A stretch of 64,000 nucleotides of DNA. Source: Rikenellaceae bacterium (GTDB lineage: Bacteria > Bacteroidota > Bacteroidia > Bacteroidales > Rikenellaceae). Below are positions 26,413 to 36,033 of the stretch, in pieces. The notes under the pieces are model-generated. The model did not search any database. It was not told the origin of the DNA and saw nothing but the letters and a program-made list of their open reading frames with translations. Each line of letters opens with the position of its first letter. Within the stretch, counting starts at the first letter, position 1. The position numbers were made by a program, and so were the translations under genes. The stretch lies in the NCBI GenBank assembly GCA_015060115.1, contig SUZB01000002.1:62001-126000 (forward strand), written 5' to 3'.

Positions 26413-28527
26413 ATGAAAAAATTACTCTTTATTATGACATTGGCAACAATTCTTGCGGGCTGTAACTGCGAGAAGAGCGACGAGGGTAAGCCTAAGCCCC
26501 TTGTTATCGACAACGCCCTCACCGCTGAGGAGAAGGAGGCGGGTATTCTCACCCCTGAGGTGATGTGGAAGATGAGCCGTATCGGCGCTCAGACCCTCTC
26601 ACCCGATGGCACAAAACTGCTCTATGCCGTAACGCAGTACAACCTTGCTGAGAATCGTGGTATCTCGTTCCTCTGGCTTAAGGATATGGCAACAGGCGAG
26701 GAGCGTTGCCTTACGGACAACTCGTCTACTAACCACTCGGCGCAGTGGCTCGACAACGAGAACTTCGCATTTCTATCTAACCGCACAGGCTCTTCACAGG
26801 TGTGGGCTATGGACATCGAGGGTCAGAACCTCCGTCAGCTAACCTCGTTTGACAAGGATGTCGAGGGCTATGGCATCGCTGGCGACCACGCCTTCTATGT
26901 TCAGCGTGTGAAGGTTGCGCCTCTTAAGGGTGTGGATAAGTATGCCGATATGGATAAGTCGAAGGTACGCATCTACGATGACCTTATGGTACGCCACTGG
27001 GACTACTGGGATGATGGCTCATATCTGCATATCTTCGCTGCCGACTACTCAGATGGCAAGATTTCCGAAGGTGTAGACATCATCGGCGCAGACAAGGCCT
27101 ACGATGCACCCCTTGCCCCCTATTTCGACACTGCCGAGATTCGTCTGTCGCCCGATGGCTCGCTCTTGGCATATACCTGCAAACCCTTGACAGGCACGGA
27201 GTATGCGCTATCTACCGACTCGGACATCTTCCTCTACGACTTCGCAACGAAGGCTACACGCAACCTCTCGAAGGAGGCAGCATCGCGCATTGACGAGAAG
27301 TTCGTGGGCTACGACAAGTACCCCGTATTCTCACCCGATGGCCGTAAGATTGCCTTCCGCTCACAGCGTCGCCCCGGCAACGAGGCCGACCAGCAGCGTC
27401 TGTGGGTCTACGACCTCGACACTGACGAGTGCCGATATATCACCCGCAACCACGACATCTGCGCTACGGAGGTCGTTTGGGACGGCAACGAGGCTATGTA
27501 CTTCGTGCTTCCTTGGCGTGCCACACACCAGATTGCACATATCGACCTTGAGGGCAACCTCAAGCATATCACCGCTGGCGACCACGACATCAACTCGTTC
27601 ACTATGGCTGGCGGTCGCATCGTGGCCAATATGAACACCATCTCTAAGGCTGTAGAGCTCTACGATGTAGATGTCAAGAGTGGCGCACTCAGCCAGATAA
27701 CCGATGTAAACCGCGAGATTTACGACAATATCCGCTTCGGCAAGGTCGAGAAGCGCTGGATTGACACCACCGATGGTAAGAAGATGCTCACTTGGGTGAT
27801 TCTGCCTCCCGACTTCGACCCTACGAAGAAGTACCCCACACTGCTCTACTGTCAGGGTGGCCCTCAGAGCATCGTATCGCAGTTCTGGAGCTATCGCTGG
27901 AACTTCCAGCTTATCGCCGCTCAGGGCTATGTTGTCGTTGCACCTAACCGCCGTGGTTGCCCCTCGTTTGGTCAGGAGTGGACCGACCAGATTTCGGGCG
28001 ACTACTCAGGTCAGAACATCGAGGACTACTTGGCAGCTATCGACCAGGTATCCGAGGAGCCTTGGGTAGATAAGGAGCACCGTGGTTGCGTAGGTGCGTC
28101 GTATGGTGGCTACTCTACCTACTACCTCGCAGGCACACACGAGGGTCGCTTCAAGGCATTTATCGCCCACTGCGGTATCTTCAACTTCGAGTCGATGTAT
28201 GGCCACACCGAGGAATTGTTCTTCGTAACCAACGACTATGGTGGCGCCTACTGGGACGAGGATAACGCTGTGGCTCAGCGCTCTTATGCCAACTCACCCC
28301 ACAAGAAGGTGGCAAACTGGGATACTCCTATTATGATTATCACTGGCGAGCGTGACTACCGTATTCCTTACAGCCAGTCGTTGGAGGCCTTCACCGCAGC
28401 GCGCGTTCAGGGTATCGATGCCCGCTTGGTATCGTTCGAGAACGAGGCACATCAGGTCTTCCAGCCCCAGAACAGCATCGTCTGGAACAGGGAGTTCTTC
28501 GGCTGGTTGGATAAGTACCTGAAGTAA
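26413..28527 (+). CDS. S9 family prolyl oligopeptidase, lipoprotein
   Basis: This 704-residue peptidase carries a lipobox (TILAGCNC). The N-terminal beta-propeller has WD40-like DPP repeats (LSPDGTKLLYAV, FSPDGRKIAFRSQRRPG). The C-terminal alpha/beta hydrolase has Ser563 in GASYGGYS, Asp648 in TGERDYR and His680 in NEAHQVF, an intact triad. It should trim dipeptides or short peptides at the cell envelope, suiting a protein-fermenting lifestyle together with the S46 peptidase at 48-50 kb. The exact specificity (DPP4, DPP5 or acylaminoacyl) is not determinable by eye. The stop codon is followed at once by a modular repeat. Confidence 0.9.
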   Translation: MKKLLFIMTLATILAGCNCEKSDEGKPKPLVIDNALTAEEKEAGILTPEVMWKMSRIGAQTLSPDGTKLLYAVTQYNLAENRGISFLWLKDMATGEERCLTDNSSTNHSAQWLDNENFAFLSNRTGSSQVWAMDIEGQNLRQLTSFDKDVEGYGIAGDHAFYVQRVKVAPLKGVDKYADMDKSKVRIYDDLMVRHWDYWDDGSYLHIFAADYSDGKISEGVDIIGADKAYDAPLAPYFDTAEIRLSPDGSLLAYTCKPLTGTEYALSTDSDIFLYDFATKATRNLSKEAASRIDEKFVGYDKYPVFSPDGRKIAFRSQRRPGNEADQQRLWVYDLDTDECRYITRNHDICATEVVWDGNEAMYFVLPWRATHQIAHIDLEGNLKHITAGDHDINSFTMAGGRIVANMNTISKAVELYDVDVKSGALSQITDVNREIYDNIRFGKVEKRWIDTTDGKKMLTWVILPPDFDPTKKYPTLLYCQGGPQSIVSQFWSYRWNFQLIAAQGYVVVAPNRRGCPSFGQEWTDQISGDYSGQNIEDYLAAIDQVSEEPWVDKEHRGCVGASYGGYSTYYLAGTHEGRFKAFIAHCGIFNFESMYGHTEELFFVTNDYGGAYWDEDNAVAQRSYANSPHKKVANWDTPIMIITGERDYRIPYSQSLEAFTAARVQGIDARLVSFENEAHQVFQPQNSIVWNREFFGWLDKYLK

Positions 28528-28701
28528 TTAGTTGTTAGAGTTGTTAGTTGTTAGAGTTGCGCTCTGGAGAGCGCAGAGTTTTTAAGACCATTAGGACTTT
28601 AAGACCTTAGGACCGATACGATGTCGGGTATCGCATTTTTCCTATCGTCTTATCGTCCTATCGTCTTATTGGTCCTAATCTAACAACTAACAACTAACAA
28701 C
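28528..28701. repeat. Complete modular nonamer/heptamer element after the S9 peptidase
   Basis: It starts on the base after the stop codon with TTAGTTGTTAG and GTTGTTA units. A GCGCTCTGGAGAGCGC hairpin follows, then nonamers of the TAAGACC/AGGACC kind. The core (minus-strand sense GCGATACCCGACATCGTA) comes next, then a CTATCGTCTTATCGTC arm. Three perfect TAACAAC units (28681-28701) end it. Both ends are present. Confidence 0.88.
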
Positions 28702-28739
28702 TCCTAACTAACCAATTTTACTCTTTCGTACTCTGCGAT

Positions 28740-28770
28740 TTTGCTCTTCGGCTATTATTTACTACCTTTG
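28740..28770 (+). promoter_or_regulatory. Promoter of the WG-repeat protein gene
   Basis: TTTG (28740-28743), a 19-bp spacer and TACCTTTG (28763-28770) match the consensus. The leader is about 25 bases. Confidence 0.8.
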
Positions 28771-28798
28771 GAATATTATTCACTAATACCACAAAGCT

Positions 28799-31375
28799 AT
28801 GGGAAAGAACATTTTAAGAGTAGCAACCATCGTGTTGCTATCCGTAGCCCTATTTTCTACTCAGCAGGCTGAGGCGCAATTTCTTCAGAAGTTGGCCAAG
28901 GGCTTGGAGAAGGTAAACAACACCCTCGACAAGGTCGAAGATGGCGTCGAGGAGATTAAGAACAACCCACTGACATCTACCCTCTTCAAGAAGAAGAAGG
29001 CAACGACAAAGGAGGAGCAACCCTCAAGCAATAGCACCGTGCAGAGCGCCGAGCTAAGTATGGCTGAGAGCGTAGCGGTGGCAGAGGAGCCAAAGGTCTA
29101 CGATGAGAGCGACTACGAGGAGGTTGAGCCACGATACCGCCGCCCATATATTGGTCCGAACACCAAGTATATGATACTCAACAGCCTATACCAGGCCGTA
29201 AACCCCGTATATGAGGATATTTTTGCCATAAAAGATGGTAGCTACTACTCGTTCTGGAATGTAGATGGCACAAAGCTCTACGATGCCGAGTGGGAGTATT
29301 GCAACGAGTATAAAGGCATAGGTAACGAGATACCGCAGTTTAGCAGTGGTGTGCTCGCAGCACGCAATCGCAAACCTAATTCTACGGGGCAGAAAGTTAT
29401 CTCGTTGCTATATGTCGATGGCTCGGTACGCGAGCTCGACCCCACTTGGAAAGAGGTAACCACCTTCCGTGATGGCCTTGCCCTCGTAACCAAGGGTAGT
29501 TACGACAAGGAGTATTTCTACATCGACATCGCGGGTAAGAAGCAGTATCCCAACCTCAAAGATGTATATGGTGGCGAGAAGAACTCTATGCGCCCATTGC
29601 GCGATGATAGGCGTGCCTTCTGTCGCCTTGTATGGGGTGTTGCACGCTGGGGCTTTATCGACTCTAAGGGCAACGAGATTATCCCAACGCAGTATCTGCG
29701 TGTCGATGACTTCAGCGAGGGCTACGCTTGGGCCATAGATGCCAAGTCGCAGTTTACCTCCGAAGGCGAGCTTCTGCTTATCAACACCAAGGGTGAGGTG
29801 GTATATCGCGACACCGACATCTATGCCGATGTTACGCCCGTAAAGAATGGTCGCTTCTTCAAGCGCTCCGACGACCTTTGGACACTCTACGACACCACAG
29901 GCAAGCGCCTGAAGATGTATAGCACAGCATACCCCTTCTACGATGGCTACGCCCTTGTGGAGGCGGAGGTAGGTGGCTCATCTTCACTCTGCATCATCGA
30001 CCCCAATGGCACTATCGTACGCCAAATTACGGAGTTTAGCGAGAGCGACCTCAGCTCTACGGCACGCTTCTCGAAGCACGGCGTTATGCCTATCGAGATT
30101 TCGTGGGGCAACAACGCCTATATCAACTATCTTGGCGACATCATTATGCGCCACGACTGCCAAATCTGGGCATTCACCGATTGCGGATATGCCCTCGTTA
30201 ATCTCGAAGATGATGCAATAGGCATCATAAACCTTGAGGGCGAGCTACAATGGATATTCCACACCAAGATGGCGGAGTATTGGGACCGTGGCGAACTACC
30301 TATCCTCCCCACACCCGAGCCTCCTTACATCAACGACCCCACACCTCAGCCTTGGCCACCTCGTGAGGTAGACAAGAATGGCCCAGCTATCGGCCCTAAG
30401 GTCGTTGTGCCTACACGCTACCCCGTGAGGGTGCAGGTCGATGGCGAAGGTAGTGCGTGGGTATCTCCCGACCAGAAGGACTTCGCCTATGGCGATGTTG
30501 TGATGCTGCACACCGAGCCTGCCGAGGGCTGGAAACTCGCCTCGGTACGCATCTATGGTGGCAACCACACAGCACCCACCGAGGAGCTTATCCGCGTAAC
30601 GGAGGAGCGCACCTACATCGTGAAGTTTATCAAGAAGGATGACGACCTACCGCCTCCGTTCGACAACGCCTACCTTGGCGAGCGTGTCTTCGAGATGGAG
30701 GAGTTCAATATGCCCGTACGCATCTATGCCGAGATGAGCCCTGAGGCAGATATCTCGACACCTTACGGCGACAACACCTACGGCTTTATCGTGGCGATGT
30801 TCAACCCGCGTGAGCGCATCGTAACGCAGGAGTTTGCGACAAACATCTTCTCTGCTCCGCTCCGCATTTCGGGCTATCACCACAACGAGGCTACGGGCGA
30901 GCGCTGGTTAGTTGCCGATGGTGGCTCTGTAACCTTTGGCAACCTGAAGATTACGCCCAACGATGGCTTTGCGATGCTCTGGATAAATATGATTATGTCC
31001 GTAAATGGCTACAGCTCACCACAGGTAACACCGCGACACTACCGTATCGAGATGCTCGACTACAATGAGGAGAGTGGCGAGTTCACCTGCGGTCGTCTGC
31101 AGACCTACTCTTCGGAGTATGGCTGGTTGGATGGTGGCGACGAGCGACTTGTGAAGAAGCGCGAAGGCTTCATGATGACCAAGCACGATTCAGGCATCCC
31201 TGCCGACTTCTTTATGGGCGCAAAGATGCGAAAATCGGAGCGCCGCACCGACATAGATTGGTATCCGCCTTTGAACTGGTACGATGACGACCAGTCGATA
31301 CTCGACGGCATCATCAACACGATGAAGCACGAATACGGCAACTACAAATCGGAGTACGACGAAATATTTAATTAG
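28799..31375 (+). CDS. Secreted WG-repeat protein
   Basis: This 858-residue protein has a cleavable signal peptide (to about residue 28, QQAEAQ). A coiled-coil-like stretch follows (FLQKLAKGLEKVNNTLDKVEDGVEEI). WG-type repeats run over about residues 125-500 (GYAWAIDAKSQF, RWGFIDSKGNEIIP, DGYALVEAEVGG). A bacterial-repeat/beta domain covers about 540-610 (VQVDGEGSAWVSPDQ, TEPAEGWKLASVRI). An unassigned C-terminal domain of ~240 residues completes it. WG repeats form propeller-like binding surfaces. No enzyme motif is seen. Its stop TAG is created at the junction with the following repeat. Confidence 0.75.
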   Translation: MGKNILRVATIVLLSVALFSTQQAEAQFLQKLAKGLEKVNNTLDKVEDGVEEIKNNPLTSTLFKKKKATTKEEQPSSNSTVQSAELSMAESVAVAEEPKVYDESDYEEVEPRYRRPYIGPNTKYMILNSLYQAVNPVYEDIFAIKDGSYYSFWNVDGTKLYDAEWEYCNEYKGIGNEIPQFSSGVLAARNRKPNSTGQKVISLLYVDGSVRELDPTWKEVTTFRDGLALVTKGSYDKEYFYIDIAGKKQYPNLKDVYGGEKNSMRPLRDDRRAFCRLVWGVARWGFIDSKGNEIIPTQYLRVDDFSEGYAWAIDAKSQFTSEGELLLINTKGEVVYRDTDIYADVTPVKNGRFFKRSDDLWTLYDTTGKRLKMYSTAYPFYDGYALVEAEVGGSSSLCIIDPNGTIVRQITEFSESDLSSTARFSKHGVMPIEISWGNNAYINYLGDIIMRHDCQIWAFTDCGYALVNLEDDAIGIINLEGELQWIFHTKMAEYWDRGELPILPTPEPPYINDPTPQPWPPREVDKNGPAIGPKVVVPTRYPVRVQVDGEGSAWVSPDQKDFAYGDVVMLHTEPAEGWKLASVRIYGGNHTAPTEELIRVTEERTYIVKFIKKDDDLPPPFDNAYLGERVFEMEEFNMPVRIYAEMSPEADISTPYGDNTYGFIVAMFNPRERIVTQEFATNIFSAPLRISGYHHNEATGERWLVADGGSVTFGNLKITPNDGFAMLWINMIMSVNGYSSPQVTPRHYRIEMLDYNEESGEFTCGRLQTYSSEYGWLDGGDERLVKKREGFMMTKHDSGIPADFFMGAKMRKSERRTDIDWYPPLNWYDDDQSILDGIINTMKHEYGNYKSEYDEIFN

Positions 31376-31609
31376 TTGTTAGTTGATAGAGTTGCGCTCC
31401 GTTGGAGCGCCTGCTATCGCAGAGGGGCACAAGAGGCACGAGTGGCACAAGGGGAGATAGAGCGTGATTGCTGACCTCAAGGTGGGTAAGACTATCAAGG
31501 CTCTTGCTAACCTCACCACCCCTCTTACCCCTCAGACCCCTTTTGCCCCTTGGGGCGTTAGCCCGCAGGCGAAACGCCTGCTCTCTAACAACTAAAAAAC
31601 TAACAACTA
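31373..31609. repeat. Modular nonamer/heptamer element, CACAAGGGG type
   Basis: Heptamer remnants begin inside the upstream stop codon. A GCGCTCCGTTGGAGCGC hairpin and nonamers CACAAGAGG, CACGAGTGG and CACAAGGGG follow. The core GTGATTGCTGACCTC and a ~60-bp conserved segment come next, then a right arm of TTACCCCTC-like units. A GCAGGCGAAACGCCTGC hairpin and TAACAAC units end it. This core recurs at 39175-39248 and 47855-47920. Confidence 0.85.
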
Positions 31610-31610
31610 A

Positions 31611-31642
31611 TTTCTCGGATTACCAAAATAATTGTATCTTTG
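31611..31642 (+). promoter_or_regulatory. Promoter of the 822-aa lipoprotein gene
   Basis: The -7 box TATCTTTG (31635-31642) has TTTC (31611-31614) 20 bp upstream. Confidence 0.6.
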
Positions 31643-31685
31643 TGTCATATTATGCAATTTTTTAGTCCAACATAACATTTAACTT

Positions 31686-34154
31686 ATGAGAATTAAACAT
31701 TTACTTTTGATGGCTGTTGCACTGCCCCTCTTGTTTGTGGCGTGTAAGCAGAATGACCCTGTTGACGAGGTGAAGAACCCCACCATCGAGCTTACCGCTG
31801 GTGAGGCTACCGAGTTTACACTTTCATTTACAATCAACACCACCGAGGCTGAGTCGGTAGCTTGGTTGGCTATCGAGTCTTCGGAGGCTACTCCTACCGC
31901 TTCGGAGGTATTGGCTAACGGCACTAAGGTTGAGGCCAACAAGAGCGTAGAGTGCACTGCCACAGGGCTTGAAGATGGCACAGAGTACACTATCGTTGCT
32001 GCCGTAAAGAACTCTAAGGCTGTTGACAAGAAGGAGATCAAGATGACGACTATTGCCGCAACCGAGGAGACTACTCACTTTAAGCGCACATCTGAGGCTG
32101 AAGTAGAGTTCACCGCCGAGGGTGGCAAGGGCGAGATTGAGTATGAGATTGTGAACCCCATTGAGGGCACTGAGGTTGAGGCCGAGGCCGATGTAGAGTG
32201 GATTGCGGTCACCGTGGGCGAGAAGATTAGCTTCATCGTCGAGGGCAACACCACAACAGAGGCTCGCGAGGGCAAGATTACCGCAAAGTATGGCGAGCTA
32301 TCGTTCGATGTCAAGGTTAAGCAGGCCGCTAAGCCTAACGACCAGCCCGTAGACGAGGAGGTTAACTTCACAGCCTCGGTATACGAGGTGCAGTATTATG
32401 GCACTGAGTACTCTGCGGCATACAACTATTTGGTATACCTCTCGGACACTGGCCTTAACGAGGATGGCATCTACAAGCAGAATGGCGAATACTATATGCT
32501 CGACATCTATGCTGCCGACAGCGCCGAGAACAACAGCTACACCCTTCCTAACGGCAAGTACACCGCCTCGGAGACTCCCAATGCTGGTACTTTCGGCATC
32601 GGCGACTATGGCGCACACATCAAGGTTGTCGATGGCGTACCCACCTACACGCTCTACAAGCAGGGTACTGTCACCGTTAGCGATGGCAAGATTGAGGCCA
32701 AGATTATGATGGAGGACGGCACCGTTCACAATGTCCTCTACGAGGGCAACCTCCGCTTCGATGGCAAGGAGCCCGATGATCCCGACCAGCCTGTTGGTCC
32801 CGCAGATGTTGAGCTCACAGCAGATAAGTGGTTGTGGAATGGTTCTTCGAGCTATGGCAACAAGTATCAGGTTGTTGGCGAAGGCTTCTCTATTGATGTT
32901 CATTTCCCCGCTCAGTTTGCCAAGGAGGACTCGCTCACCGCTGGCGACTACACCTGGACTACCACCACAATGTTTGGTTACAACGATTTCGACAACGAGT
33001 TCACCACCCGCTCATTCACCGTTGATGGCGTATCTGTACCGGTTGACTCAGGCTCTGCAAAGGTAACAGTAGAGGGCGAGGCGTATGCTATCGAGCTTGT
33101 GCTCAACGGTCGTGATGGCGTTAAGTATCTCATCGTTTACAATGGCAAGCTCAACGAGAAGGAGGATGTAGGCGGCTCAGAGATCGTTATAACATCACTT
33201 GCTGAGGGCGTATTTAACAGCTCATACGGCTGGTACACCTTTAAGGGCTCTAACGACACCGTTACATTCGACCTTATCGTAAACGACTATCAGTCTACCG
33301 CAACATTTATCGAGGCAGGTAGCTTCAACTATGCTCCTATGAAGAGCTTCTCTGGCTCAGAGGGTTTCTTCTTTGTTGACAACTTCAAGATGGACGGCAT
33401 TAAGTACAAGCCACAGGTCAACTCTACTATGGTCGTTACAAACGATGGTGCTAATGTAGGCATTACGCTCAACCTCTTTATGGACTCTGGCGATGAGCTT
33501 GTTGTAGTATACAACGGTCCTATTGGTGATGGTGGCAGCACTCCCGCCGAGCCTACCAAGCTCGATACACCCTCGGTTTCAGGCCTCGTATCGGGCAACG
33601 CAGCGACAATCAGCTGGCAGGCCATTGCAGGTGCTAAGGATTACAGCGTATCGCTCAACGGCACATTCTTGCAGACCGTAGAGACTGCCTACATCGTGCT
33701 TAACGACCTTGAGTACTCTACTACCTACAGCGTATCGGTTGTTGCTAACCCCGCAGATAGCAGCGTAAACACTGCATCTGACGCAGGTACTGCATCGTTC
33801 ACCACCGAGGCAGATCCCAACGCTGGCGGCGACGAGCCTGGTGGCGATGAGCCCGCTACGGACTTTATCGACTGGCACTTCTCGGCTCACTACAACACCG
33901 ACAACTGTGTTGTAACCCTCACAGGTAAGGACGATAGCCGTGTTATCACTGTCAAGACCAATGATTTGGCATTTGCAAAGTTCTATGCAGACACAACACG
34001 CTCAAACTATTTCACAGATGCTACTGTTGATGGCGTAGCAACAAGCGATGTTACTGCCGAGTCGTATGTTCATGTTCAGCAGACTCAGGTGAGCATCAAC
34101 CTTGTAATCAACGGCATAACATACACAGGCAACTCTGACGGCTTCAGCTACTAA
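31686..34154 (+). CDS. Large surface lipoprotein: BACON, A domain, FN3
   Basis: This 822-residue lipoprotein (lipobox LLFVACKQND, acidic residues after Cys) starts with an FN3-like segment (about 35-120). A BACON domain follows (about 135-220; FTAEGGKGEIEYEIV, DVKVKQAA). Next is one copy of the A domain shared with neighbouring genes (about 228-365; YYGTEYSAAYNYLVYLSD, LPNGKYT). Two related ~115-residue modules ending LIVYNGKLN and VVVYNGPIG come next, then an FN3 domain (about 615-700) and a short C-terminal module. BACON domains usually contact glycans or mucin-like surfaces, so adhesion or glycan capture is inferred. No catalytic motif is seen. Confidence 0.75.
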   Translation: MRIKHLLLMAVALPLLFVACKQNDPVDEVKNPTIELTAGEATEFTLSFTINTTEAESVAWLAIESSEATPTASEVLANGTKVEANKSVECTATGLEDGTEYTIVAAVKNSKAVDKKEIKMTTIAATEETTHFKRTSEAEVEFTAEGGKGEIEYEIVNPIEGTEVEAEADVEWIAVTVGEKISFIVEGNTTTEAREGKITAKYGELSFDVKVKQAAKPNDQPVDEEVNFTASVYEVQYYGTEYSAAYNYLVYLSDTGLNEDGIYKQNGEYYMLDIYAADSAENNSYTLPNGKYTASETPNAGTFGIGDYGAHIKVVDGVPTYTLYKQGTVTVSDGKIEAKIMMEDGTVHNVLYEGNLRFDGKEPDDPDQPVGPADVELTADKWLWNGSSSYGNKYQVVGEGFSIDVHFPAQFAKEDSLTAGDYTWTTTTMFGYNDFDNEFTTRSFTVDGVSVPVDSGSAKVTVEGEAYAIELVLNGRDGVKYLIVYNGKLNEKEDVGGSEIVITSLAEGVFNSSYGWYTFKGSNDTVTFDLIVNDYQSTATFIEAGSFNYAPMKSFSGSEGFFFVDNFKMDGIKYKPQVNSTMVVTNDGANVGITLNLFMDSGDELVVVYNGPIGDGGSTPAEPTKLDTPSVSGLVSGNAATISWQAIAGAKDYSVSLNGTFLQTVETAYIVLNDLEYSTTYSVSVVANPADSSVNTASDAGTASFTTEADPNAGGDEPGGDEPATDFIDWHFSAHYNTDNCVVTLTGKDDSRVITVKTNDLAFAKFYADTTRSNYFTDATVDGVATSDVTAESYVHVQQTQVSINLVINGITYTGNSDGFSY

Positions 34155-34242
34155 CAGCCGTTACCCAACACCGAGGCATAAATTAGGGAGAGTAAGGGTT
34201 AGCCCCAAGAGCGTATCTCCCAACTAAGATCTCAAAGCAAAA

Positions 34243-34284
34243 TAGGAGATGACTAACTTTTCGGTCATCTCCTAATTATTTTTT
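34243..34284 (+). terminator. Rho-independent terminator after the 822-aa lipoprotein
   Basis: A stem GGAGATGAC pairs with GTCATCTCC, followed by a T-rich tract and a second run of eight T. The 32-base hairpin is identical to the one at 35910-35941. Confidence 0.85.
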
Positions 34285-34298
34285 GGGGGGCTTTTTTT

Positions 34299-34428
34299 TA
34301 GTTGTTAGGTAGGTGTTGTTAGAGATTATTTAAGACGAGTAAGACGATAAGACAAGTAAGAAATAAAATCCTATGGTCTTAAGGTCCTAATGGTCCTAAC
34401 GGTCTTAATGGTCCTAATAGTCCTAAGA
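34299..34428. repeat. Modular nonamer/heptamer element, core deleted
   Basis: Heptamers GTTGTTA occur at the start, then TAAGACGA nonamers. Where the core should be there is only AAGAAATAAAATCCTAT. The right arm (34375-34428) has six nonamers of the GTCCTAATG/GTCTTAATG kind. Closing heptamers are absent. This is a degraded copy. Confidence 0.8.
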
Positions 34429-34495
34429 TACAACAGAAAAAGACTCAAAACCTCCCCCTGAATAACCTATTGATGATATAAATTGACCGATTTGT

Positions 34496-34526
34496 TTTGA
34501 ATTTTGTAATATTTTTCTTAATTTCG
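34496..34526 (+). promoter_or_regulatory. Promoter of the BIG2 lipoprotein gene
   Basis: TTTG (34496-34499), a 19-bp spacer and TAATTTCG (34519-34526) differ from consensus at one base of the -7 box. Confidence 0.55.
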
Positions 34527-34566
34527 CAAAAGAATTAAATAATCCCTAAATAATATAATGTGTACT

Positions 34567-35886
34567 ATGAAAAGATTTGCATTTCTACTTGCATTGTGCA
34601 GTATGTTATTTGTGGCGTGCGATAAGGAGCAAGAGCCTATCGCAACACCCGACACTATTGCCGTTGAGAGTGTAGTGGTTACTCCTGCATCGTGCGAGCT
34701 AACAGTTGATGGCGAAGAGACCCTAAGTGTCGAGGTACTCCCTGCAGATGCGGAGTACACCTTGGAGTGGATATCTACAAACAGCGATATTGTAACAGTT
34801 GCGGAGGGCACCATTAAGGGTATTGCCCCAGGTACAGCCATAGTTATGGCCAAGGCAGGCGACAAGACTGGCAACTGCACCGTAACAGTTGTTGGCACCC
34901 CCGTAGAGTCTATCACGCTCAACTACCACGAGTTGGAATTGGATGAGGGTGGTGCTTTTACCCTCTCGGCGACCATCACCCCCGAGGATGCCGACAACAA
35001 GTCTATCTTGTGGAGCTCATCTGCCCCCGATGTTGTCAAGGTCAATGGTGCGGGCAACCTCACAGCGTTGCGCCCGGGCCTCGCTAAAATCACCGCAAAG
35101 GCTGGTAACTGCACAGATGAGTGCGCCGTTAGAGTCAATGCTGCGCCCCTTGCTGTGGGTGACTTCTACTACTCGGATGGCTCGTGGTCGCAGTCGCTCG
35201 ATCCCACCCGCACACCTATCGGCGTGGTATTCTATGTGGGCGACATCACCGCTACCGACCCCGCATTGAAGGCCGACCACCCCTACTGCACCCACGGCCT
35301 TGTTGTGGCTCTCGACGAGAAGATTGAGACAGGCTGGCAGCTAAACTACCAGGAGTATAACGACACCGTAGGTCGCTGGGTAGAGCTTAACACCGATTAT
35401 GAGACCATCACATCGGGCTTTGAGCTTTCGGACAACCTCAATCGCCCTATGGGCTACAATAATACCAAGGCTATCGAGGCATTTAACTTAGCTGAGGAGA
35501 ATGCTTCGTGGAAGGTAGAGGCCGTAGAGTATGTCGTTGACTACCGCACTAAGGTACCTGCTCCAGAGACAAGTAGCGACTGGTATTTGGGCTCGTCAAA
35601 GGAGATGTCGTTGCTCGTATCAGGCCCTTACGACCAGAATATCTGGGAGATTCGCGATCAGGGTATCACTATCGAGAATAAGAAGTTGGTCAATAAGAAG
35701 CTTGAGCAGATTGAGGGTGCTTGGCAGATTGGCGTACAGATTCCTGTAATGATGTTTTACTGGTCGAGCACCGAGTTCGACTGGGAGTTTGCCGGCCTTA
35801 TGATGCCTATGAATGGCCAGATGCCTAAGGGCTTCAAGAGCGACAATGCCGCGTTCTACACTGCCCGCGCAATTCTTGCGTTCTAA
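34567..35886 (+). CDS. Lipoprotein with two BIG2 domains and a DUF1566-like C-terminus
   Basis: This 439-residue lipoprotein (lipobox SMLFVACDKEQ) has two bacterial Ig-like (BIG2) domains, at about residues 35-110 (CELTVDGEETLSVEVLPADA) and 115-190 (LELDEGGAFTLSATITPEDA). Its C-terminal domain contains WYLGSSKEMS and FYWSSTEFDW, the hallmark of DUF1566/FISUMP-type C-lectin-like modules. Surface binding is a reasonable inference. An in-frame ATG nine bases upstream (34558) would add MCT. The inner start begins directly with the signal peptide and is preferred. The same ATGTGTACTATG start context occurs at 55853. Confidence 0.75.
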   Translation: MKRFAFLLALCSMLFVACDKEQEPIATPDTIAVESVVVTPASCELTVDGEETLSVEVLPADAEYTLEWISTNSDIVTVAEGTIKGIAPGTAIVMAKAGDKTGNCTVTVVGTPVESITLNYHELELDEGGAFTLSATITPEDADNKSILWSSSAPDVVKVNGAGNLTALRPGLAKITAKAGNCTDECAVRVNAAPLAVGDFYYSDGSWSQSLDPTRTPIGVVFYVGDITATDPALKADHPYCTHGLVVALDEKIETGWQLNYQEYNDTVGRWVELNTDYETITSGFELSDNLNRPMGYNNTKAIEAFNLAEENASWKVEAVEYVVDYRTKVPAPETSSDWYLGSSKEMSLLVSGPYDQNIWEIRDQGITIENKKLVNKKLEQIEGAWQIGVQIPVMMFYWSSTEFDWEFAGLMMPMNGQMPKGFKSDNAAFYTARAILAF

Positions 35887-35909
35887 AATATACCTATTTA
35901 TAAAAAAAA

Positions 35910-35948
35910 TAGGAGATGACTAACTTTTCGGTCATCTCCTATTTTTTA
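35910..35948 (+). terminator. Terminator after the BIG2 lipoprotein
   Basis: The same 32-base hairpin as at 34243, followed by TTTTTT. An A-tract upstream would also allow termination in the other direction. Confidence 0.85.
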
Positions 35949-35957
35949 TGCTTAGCA

Positions 35958-35989
35958 CTTGCAAAAAGCCACGAAAAATTATATTTTTG
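35958..35989 (+). promoter_or_regulatory. Promoter of the A-B domain lipoprotein gene
   Basis: The -7 box TATTTTTG (35982-35989) lies 20 bp after CTTG (35958-35961). Confidence 0.5.
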
Positions 35990-36033
35990 TTATACGGATT
36001 ACCCAAATAGTATAACAAATAGAGTATACCACA

